DNA from: JACCZR01 sp963830065 | GTDB taxonomy: Bacteria; Actinomycetota; Thermoleophilia; Solirubrobacterales; Thermoleophilaceae | Direction of reading: 5' to 3' | NCBI GenBank assembly: GCA_963830065.1 | Contig: CAWHLA010000011.1 | Coordinates: 124,001 to 188,000 of the forward strand | DNA: 64,000 nucleotides | Part shown: in pieces, positions 1 to 9,489 of the stretch | How the letters are laid out: each line of letters opens with the position of its first letter | Position numbering within the stretch: the stretch's first letter is position 1 | The notes under the pieces: generated by a model | Told to the model about the DNA's origin: nothing | The model's input: the letters and a program-made list of their open reading frames with translations, nothing else | Databases searched by the model: none | Translations under genes and position numbers: made by a program

Positions 1-1050
1 CCCGAGCAGCCGGTCGAGCGTGAGCAGGTGCTGCTCGGCCAGCGTCTCGGTCGGCGCCATCAGCGCGGCCTGGCGGCCGCTCTCCACGGCGCGGAGCATC
101 GCGCCCAGGGCCACGACGGTCTTGCCCGAGCCGACCTCGCCCATCAGCAGCCTCTGCATGGGCCGCTCGCCGGCCAGGTCGCGGTCGATCTGCTCGCGCG
201 CCCGGGCCTGGTCGCCGGTCAGCTCGAACGGCAGCGTCTTCGTCCATGGGTCGACGAGCTCGCCCGTCGGCTCCAGGGCCGCGGCCCGCCGCGTCTGGTG
301 GCGGCGGCGCCGCCGCCCGGCCACCGCGAGCTGGAGCAGAAGCAGCTCCTCCAGCGCCAGGCGCTCGCGGCCCGCGCCGGCCTCGCCCTCGTGGTCGGGG
401 AAGTGCACACCGGTCAGGGCCGCCGCGCGGTCGGGCAGGCGCTCGGCCGCCCTCAGGGCCGCGGGCAGCGGCTCCACTACGTCGGTGAACCGGTCGAAGT
501 GCTCCCACACCAGCTGGCGCAGCTGAGCGGCGGTGATCCCCTCGGTGGCCGGGTAGAGCGGCACCTGGCCGGTCCCGGGCGCCGGGGCGACGCCGTTGAG
601 GGGCTCGAACTCCTCGACCCAGAACTGGTTGCGGTCTTGGCGCTTGCCGTACAGGAGCACGCCGGTCCCCTCCGCCAGCCGGCGCGCGACCCACGGCTGG
701 TTGAACCACACGGCCAGCATCGGGCCCGTGTCGTCGGCCACCTTCGCCTCCACCCTCCGGCCGCGGCGGTTGCGCATCGGCCGGGTGGTGACGCTGCGCA
801 CCGTCACCGCCACAGCGGCGCGGTCGCCGGGGCGCAGGTCGGCCACCTTCTTGCCGGCCCGCTCGGCGTGCTCGCGGGGCAGGTGGGCCAGCAGGTCGCC
901 CACGGTCTCGATCCCGAGCGAGGCCAGCGCCTTGCCGGCCTTGCCCGGGAGCGTGACCGGCTCGCTCAGCCGGCTGGGCCGCGGCAGCGAGCGCAGCTCG
1001 GCGTCGAGCTTCAGCTCGTCGGTGCTGGCGAAGGCGGTGGCGATGTGCAG
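1..1050 (-). CDS. recG: ATP-dependent DNA helicase RecG, N-terminal part (runs off the left edge)
   Basis: RecG unwinds branched DNA such as stalled forks and Holliday junctions. The visible part has the wedge/OB region (LGIETVGDLLAHLPREH, then an OB-like stretch with DDTGPMLAVWFNQPW) and the start of the helicase core with Walker A GEVGSGKTVVAL and motif Ia LMAPTETLAEQHL. The C-terminal helicase half lies beyond base 1. The frame is open back to a stop at 1087-1089, but no ATG, GTG or TTG occurs in it before the GTG at 901-903, which lies inside the conserved wedge domain. I place the start provisionally at CTG 1048-1050; ATA at 1084-1086, overlapping the upstream TAG stop, is another option. 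It follows the DAK2 gene, a pairing common in bacteria. Identity is sure, start is not. Confidence 0.88.
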   Translation of the reverse strand, partial: MHIATAFASTDELKLDAELRSLPRPSRLSEPVTLPGKAGKALASLGIETVGDLLAHLPREHAERAGKKVADLRPGDRAAVAVTVRSVTTRPMRNRRGRRVEAKVADDTGPMLAVWFNQPWVARRLAEGTGVLLYGKRQDRNQFWVEEFEPLNGVAPAPGTGQVPLYPATEGITAAQLRQLVWEHFDRFTDVVEPLPAALRAAERLPDRAAALTGVHFPDHEGEAGAGRERLALEELLLLQLAVAGRRRRRHQTRRAAALEPTGELVDPWTKTLPFELTGDQARAREQIDRDLAGERPMQRLLMGEVGSGKTVVALGAMLRAVESGRQAALMAPTETLAEQHLLTLDRLLG

Positions 1051-1082
1051 ATGATCGGCTGAGGCGCAGACGGCAGCGCGCG

Positions 1083-2729
1083 CTATTCAGCGCTGAGGAG
1101 CCACCACCACGCCGGCTGGTCGCCCTGCTGGAAGTCCAGCTCGACCCCGTCGGGCATCAGGGTCTCCAGCCCCGCCTCGTCCAGCGGCGCGTCCTCTCCG
1201 GCCAGGACGGTCAGCAGCTCGGCGTCCGCGGCCACCCGCCGGACGGTCTCGGCGAAGGTCTCCGCCGGGTCGCCCCATGCCACCAGCTCGTCGCCGGCGT
1301 AGCCCACGGCGTGGCCCACCGAGAAGCGGCCCTGGGGGTCGTCCTTGGCCGCGGGAGCGACACCGCCCAGCGCCAGCGCGTCGGTGGCCTCGGCCACGGC
1401 GGCGGCGTTGGACTCGCAGGCCTCGCGAGGATCGAAGGAGAGGAGCGCGGCCAGGCCCTCCTGGGCCGCGGTGGTGGGCACCACGCGCGCGGGCTTCTCC
1501 GACAGCTCGGCCGCCCGCTCCGCCGCCAGGATCACGTTCGGGCTGTTGGGCAGAACGACGACCTCCTGGGCGGGCACGTCGCGGATGCCCGCCAGCAGCT
1601 CGTAGGTCGAGGGGTTCAGCGTCGGCCCGCCGTCCAGCACCCGGGCGCCGAGCCCCTCGTAGAGGCGGGCCATGCCGACGCCGCTGGCCACCGCCAGGAC
1701 GCCGCACAGCGTCTCTGGGGCGGCCTCGGGCGGGCCGCCCACGCGTGCGCTGCGCTCGGCCACCTGCTCGCGCATATCGGCCACGTCGAGCCGCGAGACC
1801 TCGCCCGCGGGCTCGAACAGCGCCACCGCCCTCTCGGGCTCGTCGGTGTGTACGTGCACCCGCAGCGTGCGCTCGTCGCCCACCACCAGCACCGAGTCGC
1901 CGATCTGCTCCAGCGAGCGCTCGAAGCCGTGGGCCTCCAGCCCGATGCCGGTGACGGCGAAGTTGGTGCAGAAGCGGAACTGGCTCGACTCGTGGTGGGG
2001 CTGGTGCAGCACGCCGGGCGCCACCGTCTGGTGCTCGAGCTCGACGCTGTCCGCGCCCCGCAGGGCGGCGACCACCCCGGCCATGATCACGGTCAGGCCG
2101 TAGGCGCCGGCGTCCACGACCCCGGACTCGCGCAGCACCGCCAGCTGGTCGGGGCCCCGGTCCACCGCCTCCTTGGCGGCCTCCAGCGCGCGCTCGAGCA
2201 CCTCGGCGATCAGCTCGTCCTGCTCGGCGGGAGTGGCCCCAGGGTTCAGCCGCGGGCGGTCCATGTGGGCCAGGTCGTGGGCGATGCGGTGGGCCATCGC
2301 CCGGACGGCTGACAGCATGGTGCCCTCGGCGGGGTCGCGGACCGAGTCGTAGGCGGCGTCGGCCGCGCGGGCGAAGGCCGCGGCCACCAGCACGGGGTCG
2401 ACCAGCTCGCCGGGCCGCGAGACCAGCTCCTCGGCCGCGCCGCGGACGATCTGGGACAGGATCACCCCGCTGTTGCCTCGGGCGCCGAGCAGTGCGGCGC
2501 GGGCCACGGCGGCAACCAGCTCGTCGCGGCCGAACTCGTCGATCAGCCGGCCGTCCATTCGGTCGAGCTCGTCGAGCACCGCCCGCAGAGTCATGGTCAT
2601 GTTGTCTCCCGTGTCGCCGTCGGCGACCGGGAACACGTTCAGGTCGTTTACTTCCCCCCGGCGTGCTTCGAGCTCAGCGCATGCGGCAGCGATGACCCTG
2701 CGAAAGCGGACGAGGCTCTCGTCAGGCAC
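1083..2729 (-). CDS. DAK2 domain fatty acid kinase subunit (FakA/YloV-like)
   Basis: The protein has 548 residues. The N-terminal DhaL/DAK2 domain shows the nucleotide and Mg-binding stretches NVFPVADGDTGDNMT (about residues 30-45) and GARGNSGVILSQIVRGA (about 83-100). The C-terminal part carries the family motif PNSPNVILAA. In characterised relatives FakA phosphorylates fatty acids presented by a FakB protein, feeding exogenous fatty acids into phospholipid synthesis; that role is known for the family and inferred here. No fakB (DegV-like) gene lies in the window. The start is GTG at 2729, 12 bases after rpmB, so rpmB, this gene and recG are probably co-transcribed. Confidence 0.87.
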   Translation of the reverse strand: MPDESLVRFRRVIAAACAELEARRGEVNDLNVFPVADGDTGDNMTMTLRAVLDELDRMDGRLIDEFGRDELVAAVARAALLGARGNSGVILSQIVRGAAEELVSRPGELVDPVLVAAAFARAADAAYDSVRDPAEGTMLSAVRAMAHRIAHDLAHMDRPRLNPGATPAEQDELIAEVLERALEAAKEAVDRGPDQLAVLRESGVVDAGAYGLTVIMAGVVAALRGADSVELEHQTVAPGVLHQPHHESSQFRFCTNFAVTGIGLEAHGFERSLEQIGDSVLVVGDERTLRVHVHTDEPERAVALFEPAGEVSRLDVADMREQVAERSARVGGPPEAAPETLCGVLAVASGVGMARLYEGLGARVLDGGPTLNPSTYELLAGIRDVPAQEVVVLPNSPNVILAAERAAELSEKPARVVPTTAAQEGLAALLSFDPREACESNAAAVAEATDALALGGVAPAAKDDPQGRFSVGHAVGYAGDELVAWGDPAETFAETVRRVAADAELLTVLAGEDAPLDEAGLETLMPDGVELDFQQGDQPAWWWLLSAE

Positions 2730-2741
2730 GACGAGAAGCCG

Positions 2742-2933
2742 CTAAACGGCCTTTGCGACCTTGCCGGCCTTGAGACAGCGCGTGCACACGTACTCGCGTC
2801 GCGGGGTTCCCCCGACGTCGATCCGGACCTTCTGGAGGTTCGGGTTAAAGCGCCGGCGGGTGGCCACCATGGAGTGGCTGCGGCTGTTCCCGAACGACGG
2901 GCCCTTTTTGCACGAGTAGCAGACCTTCGGCAT
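2742..2933 (-). CDS. rpmB: 50S ribosomal protein L28
   Basis: A 63-residue basic protein of normal L28 length. It carries two Cys pairs, CYSC near the N-terminus and CTRC near the C-terminus, so it is the zinc-binding (C+) form. The core NSRSHSMVATRRRFNPNLQ is typical. It is part of the large ribosomal subunit. The ATG at 2933 sits 7 bases downstream of a -10-like TAGCCT, suggesting a leaderless mRNA. It heads the rpmB-DAK2-recG group. Confidence 0.97.
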   Translation of the reverse strand: MPKVCYSCKKGPSFGNSRSHSMVATRRRFNPNLQKVRIDVGGTPRREYVCTRCLKAGKVAKAV

Positions 2934-2940
2934 CGAGCCG

Positions 2941-2946
2941 AGGCTA
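2941..2946 (-). promoter_or_regulatory. -10 box of rpmB, leaderless type
   Basis: Reads TAGCCT on the minus strand (TAnnnT) and ends 7 bases before the rpmB ATG, so transcription should begin at or within a base or two of the start codon. No -35 box is recognised. Confidence 0.5.
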
Positions 2947-2960
2947 GCAGTGGGTCGCGG

Positions 2961-3650
2961 TCAGATCCGGTCGAGGATCTGCTGCCGCCGGGCCTGGTAC
3001 TCGGCCTCCGTGATGCGCCCCATCCGGCGGTCTTCCTCCAGGCGCTGCAGATCGGCCTGCGGGTCCGTGGGCGCCTGTGGAGGCGGGGGCGGGGGCATCT
3101 GCCACGCAGCCATGGGCGCGCTGGAGTGCGGTGGCGGCACCCACACGGGAGTGGGCTTTCGCCGGAAGGCGCGGGCCAGCAGCGCGAACAGGACGCACAG
3201 CACCAGCCCGATGGCCACCGCGAGCCCGGCGCGCACCGCGATGGCGCCGAACTTCACCCCCGGCCCGAAGGTCAGGGCCGGCTGGCCGAAGCTGTTGCGC
3301 TGTGCGCGGCCGGTGACCAGGTACTCCCCGTCCTCGGGCACCATCAGCTTGTCGACGCTGATGCCGTTGACGCTGTTGATCTCGTACGAGGTGCCGCCTG
3401 CGGGCGTGCTGGGAACCGGCTGCCGGGTGCGGGCGGAGCGCACTGTGTAGGACTGCAGGCCGTCGGGGTAGCCCACCCGCTCCTCGTAGAAGACGGTCAC
3501 GTCGCCCTTGGGAAGCGTCACGCGTCCCTCGCCGGGCAGCGGAACCTTCCCGTACTTGTCGTTGTCGAAGCCCTGGATCAGGCCGAAGACGAAGAGCGCC
3601 ACGGCGACGATCACGCCGCCGATCACCGACAGGATCGAGAGGGTGATCAT
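2961..3650 (-). CDS. Membrane protein with C-terminal SHOCT domain
   Basis: A 229-residue protein. One hydrophobic segment at the N-terminus (about residues 2-23) is followed by an extracytoplasmic-looking region that includes EDGEYLVTGRAQ. A second membrane segment (about 130-155) precedes a Pro-rich linker (MPPPPPPQAP), and the protein ends in a short amphipathic SHOCT-type helix pair (LQRLEEDRRMGRITEAEYQ). SHOCT modules usually mediate oligomerisation. The ATG at 3650 follows the threonine aldolase stop by 8 bases, so it is likely the last gene of the riboflavin operon. Its function is unknown. Confidence 0.75.
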   Translation of the reverse strand: MITLSILSVIGGVIVAVALFVFGLIQGFDNDKYGKVPLPGEGRVTLPKGDVTVFYEERVGYPDGLQSYTVRSARTRQPVPSTPAGGTSYEINSVNGISVDKLMVPEDGEYLVTGRAQRNSFGQPALTFGPGVKFGAIAVRAGLAVAIGLVLCVLFALLARAFRRKPTPVWVPPPHSSAPMAAWQMPPPPPPQAPTDPQADLQRLEEDRRMGRITEAEYQARRQQILDRI

Positions 3651-3658
3651 CGCCGGCC

Positions 3659-4645
3659 TCACGCCGCGAAGGCCTCCACGGCGCGCTCGACGCCGGCCCG
3701 GTCCACGCCCAGGTGGGTGACGAAGCGCAGGCGCCCCGGGGCGATCACCGAGGTCTCGACGCCGTGCTCGACCAGCTTGGCCTTCAGCGCCCCGGCGTCG
3801 GGCGTCGGGAAGATCACGATGTTGGTGTCCGGCTCCTCGAGGCCGAGCCCGCGCGCGAGCACCTTCGCGTTGTCGTGGTCCTCGGCCAGGCGGTCGACGT
3901 GGTGGTCCAGCGCGTACAGGCAGGCCGCCGCGAGCACCCCGGCCTGGCGCAGCGCGCCGCCCCACATCTGCTTGTAGCGCCAGGCCTCCTCGATCAGCTC
4001 GGCCGAGCCGCACAGCACCGCGCCCACCGGCGCGCCCAGTCCCTTGGAGAAGTCCAGCCAGGCGGTGTCGAACCCAGCGGCGTACCTCCGCGCTTCCACG
4101 CCCGCCGCCACCACGGCGTTGAGCAGTCGCGCGCCGTCGAGGTGAGCGTGCAGCCCGTACGACCGAGCGGTGGACAGCACCGCGTCGATCTGCTCCAGCG
4201 GCCACACCCGGCCGCCGGCAAGGTTGGTGGTCTGCTCGACCGACACCAGCCGCGTGCGGGGCAGGTAGCGGTCGGGCGGGCGGATGGCCGCCTCGAGCTG
4301 CTCGGCCGTGAAGCGGCCGCCCTCGCCGTCCAGCTCCGACAGCATCGCTCCCGAGATCGCCGCCGGCCCGCCGGCCTCGGCCACGATCGGGTGCGAGGTG
4401 CGGTCGAGCACGACCTCGTCGCCACCCGGACGCAGGTGAAGCCGGAAGGCGATGCCGTTGCACATGGTCCCGCTGGGCAGGAACAGGCCGCGTTCGTGGC
4501 CGAGGAGATCGGCGACGCGCTCCTGGAGGCGGTTGACGGTCGGGTCCAGCCCACGCTGCTCGTCGCCCACCTCGGCCTCGGCCATGGCCCGGCGCATGCC
4601 GTCGGTGGGCTGGGTCTGCGTGTCGGAGTAGAGGTTGACCCGCAC
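3659..4645 (-). CDS. ltaE: Low-specificity L-threonine aldolase (PLP-dependent)
   Basis: The protein has 328 residues, as usual for the beta-eliminating lyase/threonine aldolase family, which cleaves L-threonine or allo-threonine to glycine and acetaldehyde with PLP. Seen are NLYSDTQTQPTDGMR at the N-terminus, GLFLPSGTMCN, the PLP-Asp region LHAHLDGARLLNA, and the Schiff-base lysine in WLDFSKGLGAPVGAV. The GTG start at 4645 gives the canonical N-terminus and lies 5 bases after ribH. Placement behind the riboflavin genes is unusual; other aldolases or lyases of this fold cannot be excluded. Confidence 0.88.
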   Translation of the reverse strand: MRVNLYSDTQTQPTDGMRRAMAEAEVGDEQRGLDPTVNRLQERVADLLGHERGLFLPSGTMCNGIAFRLHLRPGGDEVVLDRTSHPIVAEAGGPAAISGAMLSELDGEGGRFTAEQLEAAIRPPDRYLPRTRLVSVEQTTNLAGGRVWPLEQIDAVLSTARSYGLHAHLDGARLLNAVVAAGVEARRYAAGFDTAWLDFSKGLGAPVGAVLCGSAELIEEAWRYKQMWGGALRQAGVLAAACLYALDHHVDRLAEDHDNAKVLARGLGLEEPDTNIVIFPTPDAGALKAKLVEHGVETSVIAPGRLRFVTHLGVDRAGVERAVEAFAA

Positions 4646-4650
4646 CGGGC

Positions 4651-5058
4651 TCAGCCGAGCTCCCGGCGCAGCTCGACCATCCGCAGGGCCGCGTGCGCGG
4701 CCTCCTCGCCGGTGTGGCGCTTCTCGCCCCCCGCCCGTGCGAGCGCCTGGTCCATGTTGTCGACGGTCAACACGCCGAAGGCGCAGGGCACGCCGGTCTG
4801 GGCGCCCACGTCGGCGATCCCGCGCGCGGCCTCGTTGCACACGAAGTCGTAGTGGTCGGTCTCCCCCCGGATCACCGCGCCCAGGCACACCACTGCGGCG
4901 TAACGCCCGGACTCGGCGCAGAAGCGGGCGGCGAGCGGCAGCTCGAACGACCCCGGCACGTCGTGGAGCTCGTGCTCGGCCCCGGCCTCGGAGAGCACCC
5001 GGGTGGCCCCGTCGACCAGCCGGTCGGCCAGGTCCTCGTAGAAGCGCGCGACCGTCAG
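4651..5058 (-). CDS. ribH: 6,7-dimethyl-8-ribityllumazine synthase (start codon unclear)
   Basis: RibH condenses the dihydroxybutanone phosphate made by RibBA with the pyrimidine from RibD to give lumazine. Family motifs are present: VPGSFELPLAARF, AVVCLGAVIRGETDHYDFV (including the catalytic His region) and PCAFGVLTVDN. The frame extends upstream through TVARFYEDLADRLVDGA, which matches the first beta strand and helix of RibH, so the GTG at 4998 would cut off essential sequence. No ATG, GTG or TTG exists upstream in frame. The start given is CTG 5056-5058, just behind the ribBA stop at 5069; another non-canonical codon further upstream is possible. Confidence 0.85.
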   Translation of the reverse strand: MTVARFYEDLADRLVDGATRVLSEAGAEHELHDVPGSFELPLAARFCAESGRYAAVVCLGAVIRGETDHYDFVCNEAARGIADVGAQTGVPCAFGVLTVDNMDQALARAGGEKRHTGEEAAHAALRMVELRRELG

Positions 5059-5068
5059 CGCGTAGCGA

Positions 5069-6337
5069 TCAGGACTTCTGATCGCGGATCCATTCCTCGT
5101 GGATCATCTCCGCGTCGAGCGCCAGGCCCTGGTGGTGGAGGAGGTGGCCCATGCGCTCCTGCTTGGCCCGCAGGTAGTCGCGGTTGTGGGCGCCCGGCGC
5201 GTGCTCGATGGGCACCTGGTCGGTCACCCGCAGCCCGTAGCCCTCCAGGCCCACGATCTTCTTGGGGTTGTTGGTCAACAGCCGGATGGACGTGAGCCCG
5301 AGGTCCACCAGGATCTGGGCGCCGATGCCGTAGTCGCGCAGGTCGGCCGGCAGGCCCAGCTCGATGTTGGCGTCCACGGTGTCCAGCCCCTCCTCCTGGA
5401 GCTTGTAGGCCCGCAGCTTGTTCAGCAGGCCGATGCCGCGACCCTCCTGGGCCAGGTAGAGCAGGACCCCCTGGCCCTCGTCCTCGATGCGGGCCAGCGC
5501 GTCCTCGAGCTGCTGGCCGCAGTCGCATCGCAGCGAGTGGAAGACATCGCCCGTGAGGCACTCTGAGTGCACGCGCACCAGCACGTCCTCCGCGTCGGCG
5601 ATGTCGCCCTTGACCATCGCCACGTGGTGCTTCTCGTCCACCAGCGAGCGGAAGCCGACCACGTTGAACTCGCCGAAGATCGTGGGCAGCTGGGCCTCGA
5701 CCACGCGCTCCACCAGCTTGTCCTTCTCGCGCCGGTAAGCGATCAGGTCGGCGACGGTGATCATCTTCAGGCCGTGCTCGGCGCTGTAGCGCTCGAGGTC
5801 GGGCACACGGGCCATCGTGCCGTCTTCGTTGAGGATCTCGCAGATCACGCCGGCCGGGTTCAGGCCGGCGATGCGGGCGAGGTCCACCGCCGCCTCGGTG
5901 TGGCCCGAGCGCTCGAGCACGCCGCCCTCCTTGGCCTTCAGGGGGAAGATGTGGCCGCGGTGGTTGAGGTCCTCCGCCTGGCTGTGCGGGTCGATCGCCA
6001 CCTGCACGGTGCGGGCGCGGTCGTCGGCGGAGATGCCGGTGGTCACGCCTTCGCGGGCATCGATGGAGACCGTGAAGGCCGTCTCCAGGTCGGGCTCGTT
6101 CTTGGCCGGCATGAGGTCCAGCCCGAGGTCGTTGCAGCGCTCGGGTGTCAACGCCAGGCACACCAGTCCGCGGGCGTGGGTGGCCATGAAGTTGATCGCC
6201 TCGGGGGTGGCGAACTGGGCGGCGAGCACCAGGTCGCCCTCGTTCTCACGGTCCTCGGCGTCGCAGACCACGACCATCTTCCCGGCGCGGATGTCCTCCA
6301 GGGCGTCCTCGATGGGGCTGAACGGCGCGTCGGTCAT
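5069..6337 (-). CDS. ribBA: Bifunctional 3,4-dihydroxy-2-butanone-4-phosphate synthase / GTP cyclohydrolase II
   Basis: The protein has 422 residues with two catalytic domains of riboflavin synthesis. The N-terminal DHBP synthase (about 1-205) has the acidic loop DAEDRENEGDLV. The C-terminal GTP cyclohydrolase II (about 206-422) has its zinc cysteines in SECLTGDVFHSLRCDCGQQ and the QEGRGIGLLNKL motif. The ATG at 6337 overlaps the ribE stop by four bases (ATGA), implying translational coupling. Confidence 0.97.
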   Translation of the reverse strand: MTDAPFSPIEDALEDIRAGKMVVVCDAEDRENEGDLVLAAQFATPEAINFMATHARGLVCLALTPERCNDLGLDLMPAKNEPDLETAFTVSIDAREGVTTGISADDRARTVQVAIDPHSQAEDLNHRGHIFPLKAKEGGVLERSGHTEAAVDLARIAGLNPAGVICEILNEDGTMARVPDLERYSAEHGLKMITVADLIAYRREKDKLVERVVEAQLPTIFGEFNVVGFRSLVDEKHHVAMVKGDIADAEDVLVRVHSECLTGDVFHSLRCDCGQQLEDALARIEDEGQGVLLYLAQEGRGIGLLNKLRAYKLQEEGLDTVDANIELGLPADLRDYGIGAQILVDLGLTSIRLLTNNPKKIVGLEGYGLRVTDQVPIEHAPGAHNRDYLRAKQERMGHLLHHQGLALDAEMIHEEWIRDQKS

Positions 6338-6891
6338 ACGAGCTTCTCCACGTACTTGGCCACCACGTCCACCTCCAGGTTCACGGTTGCCCCCTGCGCG
6401 AGCGTGCCGAGGTTGGTCCGATCCAGGGTCTCAGGGATGAGCGAGATCGAAAAGGTCTCCGCGTCTACATCGGCAACCGTGAGCGACACCCCATCCACCG
6501 CAATGGACCCCTTGGCCACCACGTAGCGGAGCAGGTCCGCGGGCGGGCGCAGGCGCACCACCCGGGCGTTGCCCTCCTCGGCCACCGACTCGACCTCCGC
6601 GACGCCGTCGACGTGACCCTGCACGATGTGGCCGCCGAGGCGGTCCGAGGCGCGCAGCGGCAGCTCCAGGTTGACCTCTCCGGCGCCATTGAGCGAGGTG
6701 CGCCTCAGCGTCTCCGGCATCACGTCGGCCGAGAAGCCCTCGGGCCCGACGTCCACGGCGGTCAGGCACACGCCGTTCACCGCGACCGAGTCGCCCTCGG
6801 CCAGCTCGGCGCCGAGCCGGGTGTTCACGCGCAGGCGACCCTCCCCCGTGCTCTGCACGGTGCCGGTGGCGGCGACGAGTCCGGTGAACAC
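6334..6891 (-). CDS. ribE: Riboflavin synthase alpha chain
   Basis: A 185-residue protein that dismutates two lumazine molecules into riboflavin. It has two lumazine-binding repeats: the first begins MFTGLVAATG and includes VNGVCLT, the second includes GGHIVQGHVDG and DGVSLTV. The GTG start at 6891 is 4 bases after the ribD stop. Length is slightly below the usual 200-215 residues, with the C-terminus ending soon after the second repeat. Confidence 0.95.
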   Translation of the reverse strand: MFTGLVAATGTVQSTGEGRLRVNTRLGAELAEGDSVAVNGVCLTAVDVGPEGFSADVMPETLRRTSLNGAGEVNLELPLRASDRLGGHIVQGHVDGVAEVESVAEEGNARVVRLRPPADLLRYVVAKGSIAVDGVSLTVADVDAETFSISLIPETLDRTNLGTLAQGATVNLEVDVVAKYVEKLV

Positions 6892-6895
6892 GCGG

Positions 6896-8032
<1,137 letters not shown>

Positions 8033-8034
8033 GG

Positions 8035-8050
8035 TTGACTCGCGAGTCAA
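8035..8050. promoter_or_regulatory. Perfect 16-bp palindrome between ribD and a divergent gene
   Basis: The sequence TTGACTCGCGAGTCAA is its own reverse complement and lies 2 bases upstream of the ribD ATG. It also offers a TTGACT -35-like hexamer in both directions. It is the only strong symmetric element in the 58-bp divergent intergenic region, so it may be an operator controlling ribD, the glycosyltransferase gene at 8091, or both. The regulator is unknown. Confidence 0.5.
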
Positions 8051-8077
8051 TCTACCAGCGCGAGCCCTCTCCCCCGC

Positions 8078-8083
8078 TACATT
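8078..8083 (+). promoter_or_regulatory. -10 box of the GT-C gene at 8091, leaderless type
   Basis: TACATT (TAnnnT) ends 7 bases before the GTG start at 8091, placing the transcription start at or next to the start codon. Confidence 0.45.
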
Positions 8084-8090
8084 CCCCCGA

Positions 8091-9485
8091 GTGCGCAAGG
8101 TCGTGCTCGGCTGTTTCGTCCTTGCGGCCCTCTCTCTACTTCTCCCTGCACGCGGGCTCCATTTCGACTCGTGGGCGTGGGTCGTCTGGGGCCGCCAGAT
8201 CCCCCTGCTCGAGCTCGACACGGTGGGGGGCCCGTCGTGGAAGCCGTTCCCGGTCCTGTTCACCACGATCTTCGCCCCCTTCTCGAAGATCGACGACGGC
8301 CTCCCGCCGATGCTGTGGCTCATCGTGGCCCGCGCCGGCGGCTTCCTGTCGATCGCGATGGCCTACCGGCTGGCGTCTCGGTTGGCGGGCGACGACATGT
8401 GGATCAAGGTCACGGCCGGCGTGGTGGCCGCCGCCGTCATGTGCATCACGCCGCGCTGGGGGCTGCTCATCGCGCAGGGGTTCACCGAGCCGCTGGCCGC
8501 CGGCCTGCTGCTGTGGGCCATCGAGCGTCACATCGACGGGCACCGGGGCCACGCGTTCTTCCTGGGCTTCCTGGTGGCGCTCAACCGGCCGGAGTTCTGG
8601 CCCTTCCTGGCGGCCTACGCCGTCTTCATGTGGCTGAAGGAGCCCGAGCACCGTGTGCTGGTGGCCGTGTGCATCGTGCTGCTGCCGCTGATGTGGATCG
8701 TGCCCGAGTGGGTCGGCTCCGGCGACCCCTTGAGCGCCGGCAAGCAGGCCCGCAGCGAGCCGGCCTGGAGCCTCTCGCGCCAGGACCACCCGTGGTTCGC
8801 GGCCCTGCTCCGCAGTGCCGGGCTGATGCTGCACCCGCTGAAGCTGTGCGCCCTGTTCGGCGTCATATGGGGCATTCGGCAGCGCAGCTGGCCGATCATC
8901 GCCATGGGCGGCGCCGTGGCCTTCTGGCTGGTCCTGGTGGCGATCATGACCCAGGCCGGCTTCTCCGGGAACCCGCGCTACTTCCTGCTGGCGGTGGGCG
9001 TGACCACCGTGCTCGCCGGCATCGGCGTGGCCCGGCTGGTGGCCCTGGGCCGCACCACTCCCGCCCGCGCCGCCATCGCCGCCGCGCTGGTGCTGGTGAC
9101 CGCCCCGTTCGCCTACCTGCGCGCCCCCTTCGCGTGGCGCGAGGTCTCGTTCGCAGCGGGCAACGCCACGCTGAACCAGGAGCTCGAGGAGGCCGTGGAC
9201 AAGGTCGGCGGCCCCAGCATCGCCGAGCGCGGCAAGGTGCACGTCAACCGCGGTTTCATTCCGCACATGGCCTGGGAGATGAAGCTGCCAATCCGTGCCC
9301 TGCAGCGCCCGGGTGCGCCGCACCGGATCGTGTTCACCGCCCGCTACCGCCACTCCGGCCGGCCCGTTCCGATCGTGTTCGGCTCGAAGGTGAAGACCCT
9401 GGCCGAGGTCGGCCCCTGGCGCGTGCTCGACGTGCGCGGCACGCCGCCCGACGGCTTTGACGGCAGCATCGTCGCCCCCCGCTAG
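8091..9485 (+). CDS. Multispanning GT-C-like membrane protein, WAWxxWGR family (copy 1)
   Basis: A 464-residue protein with about ten hydrophobic segments and a loop after the first one reading DSWAWVVWGRQIPLLELD, then GGPSWKPFPV. Acidic residues in a first extracytoplasmic loop and the overall layout resemble GT-C glycosyltransferases that use polyprenyl-phosphate sugars; no exact family is recognised. Two paralogues are in the window (15964-17562 and 24083-25480). The GTG at 8091 is chosen because the N-terminus is then a membrane segment and the codon sits behind a -10 box. The next gene begins 4 bases after its stop, so the two form an operon. Confidence 0.7.
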   Translation: MRKVVLGCFVLAALSLLLPARGLHFDSWAWVVWGRQIPLLELDTVGGPSWKPFPVLFTTIFAPFSKIDDGLPPMLWLIVARAGGFLSIAMAYRLASRLAGDDMWIKVTAGVVAAAVMCITPRWGLLIAQGFTEPLAAGLLLWAIERHIDGHRGHAFFLGFLVALNRPEFWPFLAAYAVFMWLKEPEHRVLVAVCIVLLPLMWIVPEWVGSGDPLSAGKQARSEPAWSLSRQDHPWFAALLRSAGLMLHPLKLCALFGVIWGIRQRSWPIIAMGGAVAFWLVLVAIMTQAGFSGNPRYFLLAVGVTTVLAGIGVARLVALGRTTPARAAIAAALVLVTAPFAYLRAPFAWREVSFAAGNATLNQELEEAVDKVGGPSIAERGKVHVNRGFIPHMAWEMKLPIRALQRPGAPHRIVFTARYRHSGRPVPIVFGSKVKTLAEVGPWRVLDVRGTPPDGFDGSIVAPR

Positions 9486-9489
9486 CCCG

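Noticed and set aside
28..1062. A 344-residue open frame on the plus strand
   Set aside because: It is antisense to recG, whose helicase motifs are unmistakable.
8033..8090. FMN riboswitch upstream of ribD
   Set aside because: The space is only 58 bases and no conserved RFN segments are present.
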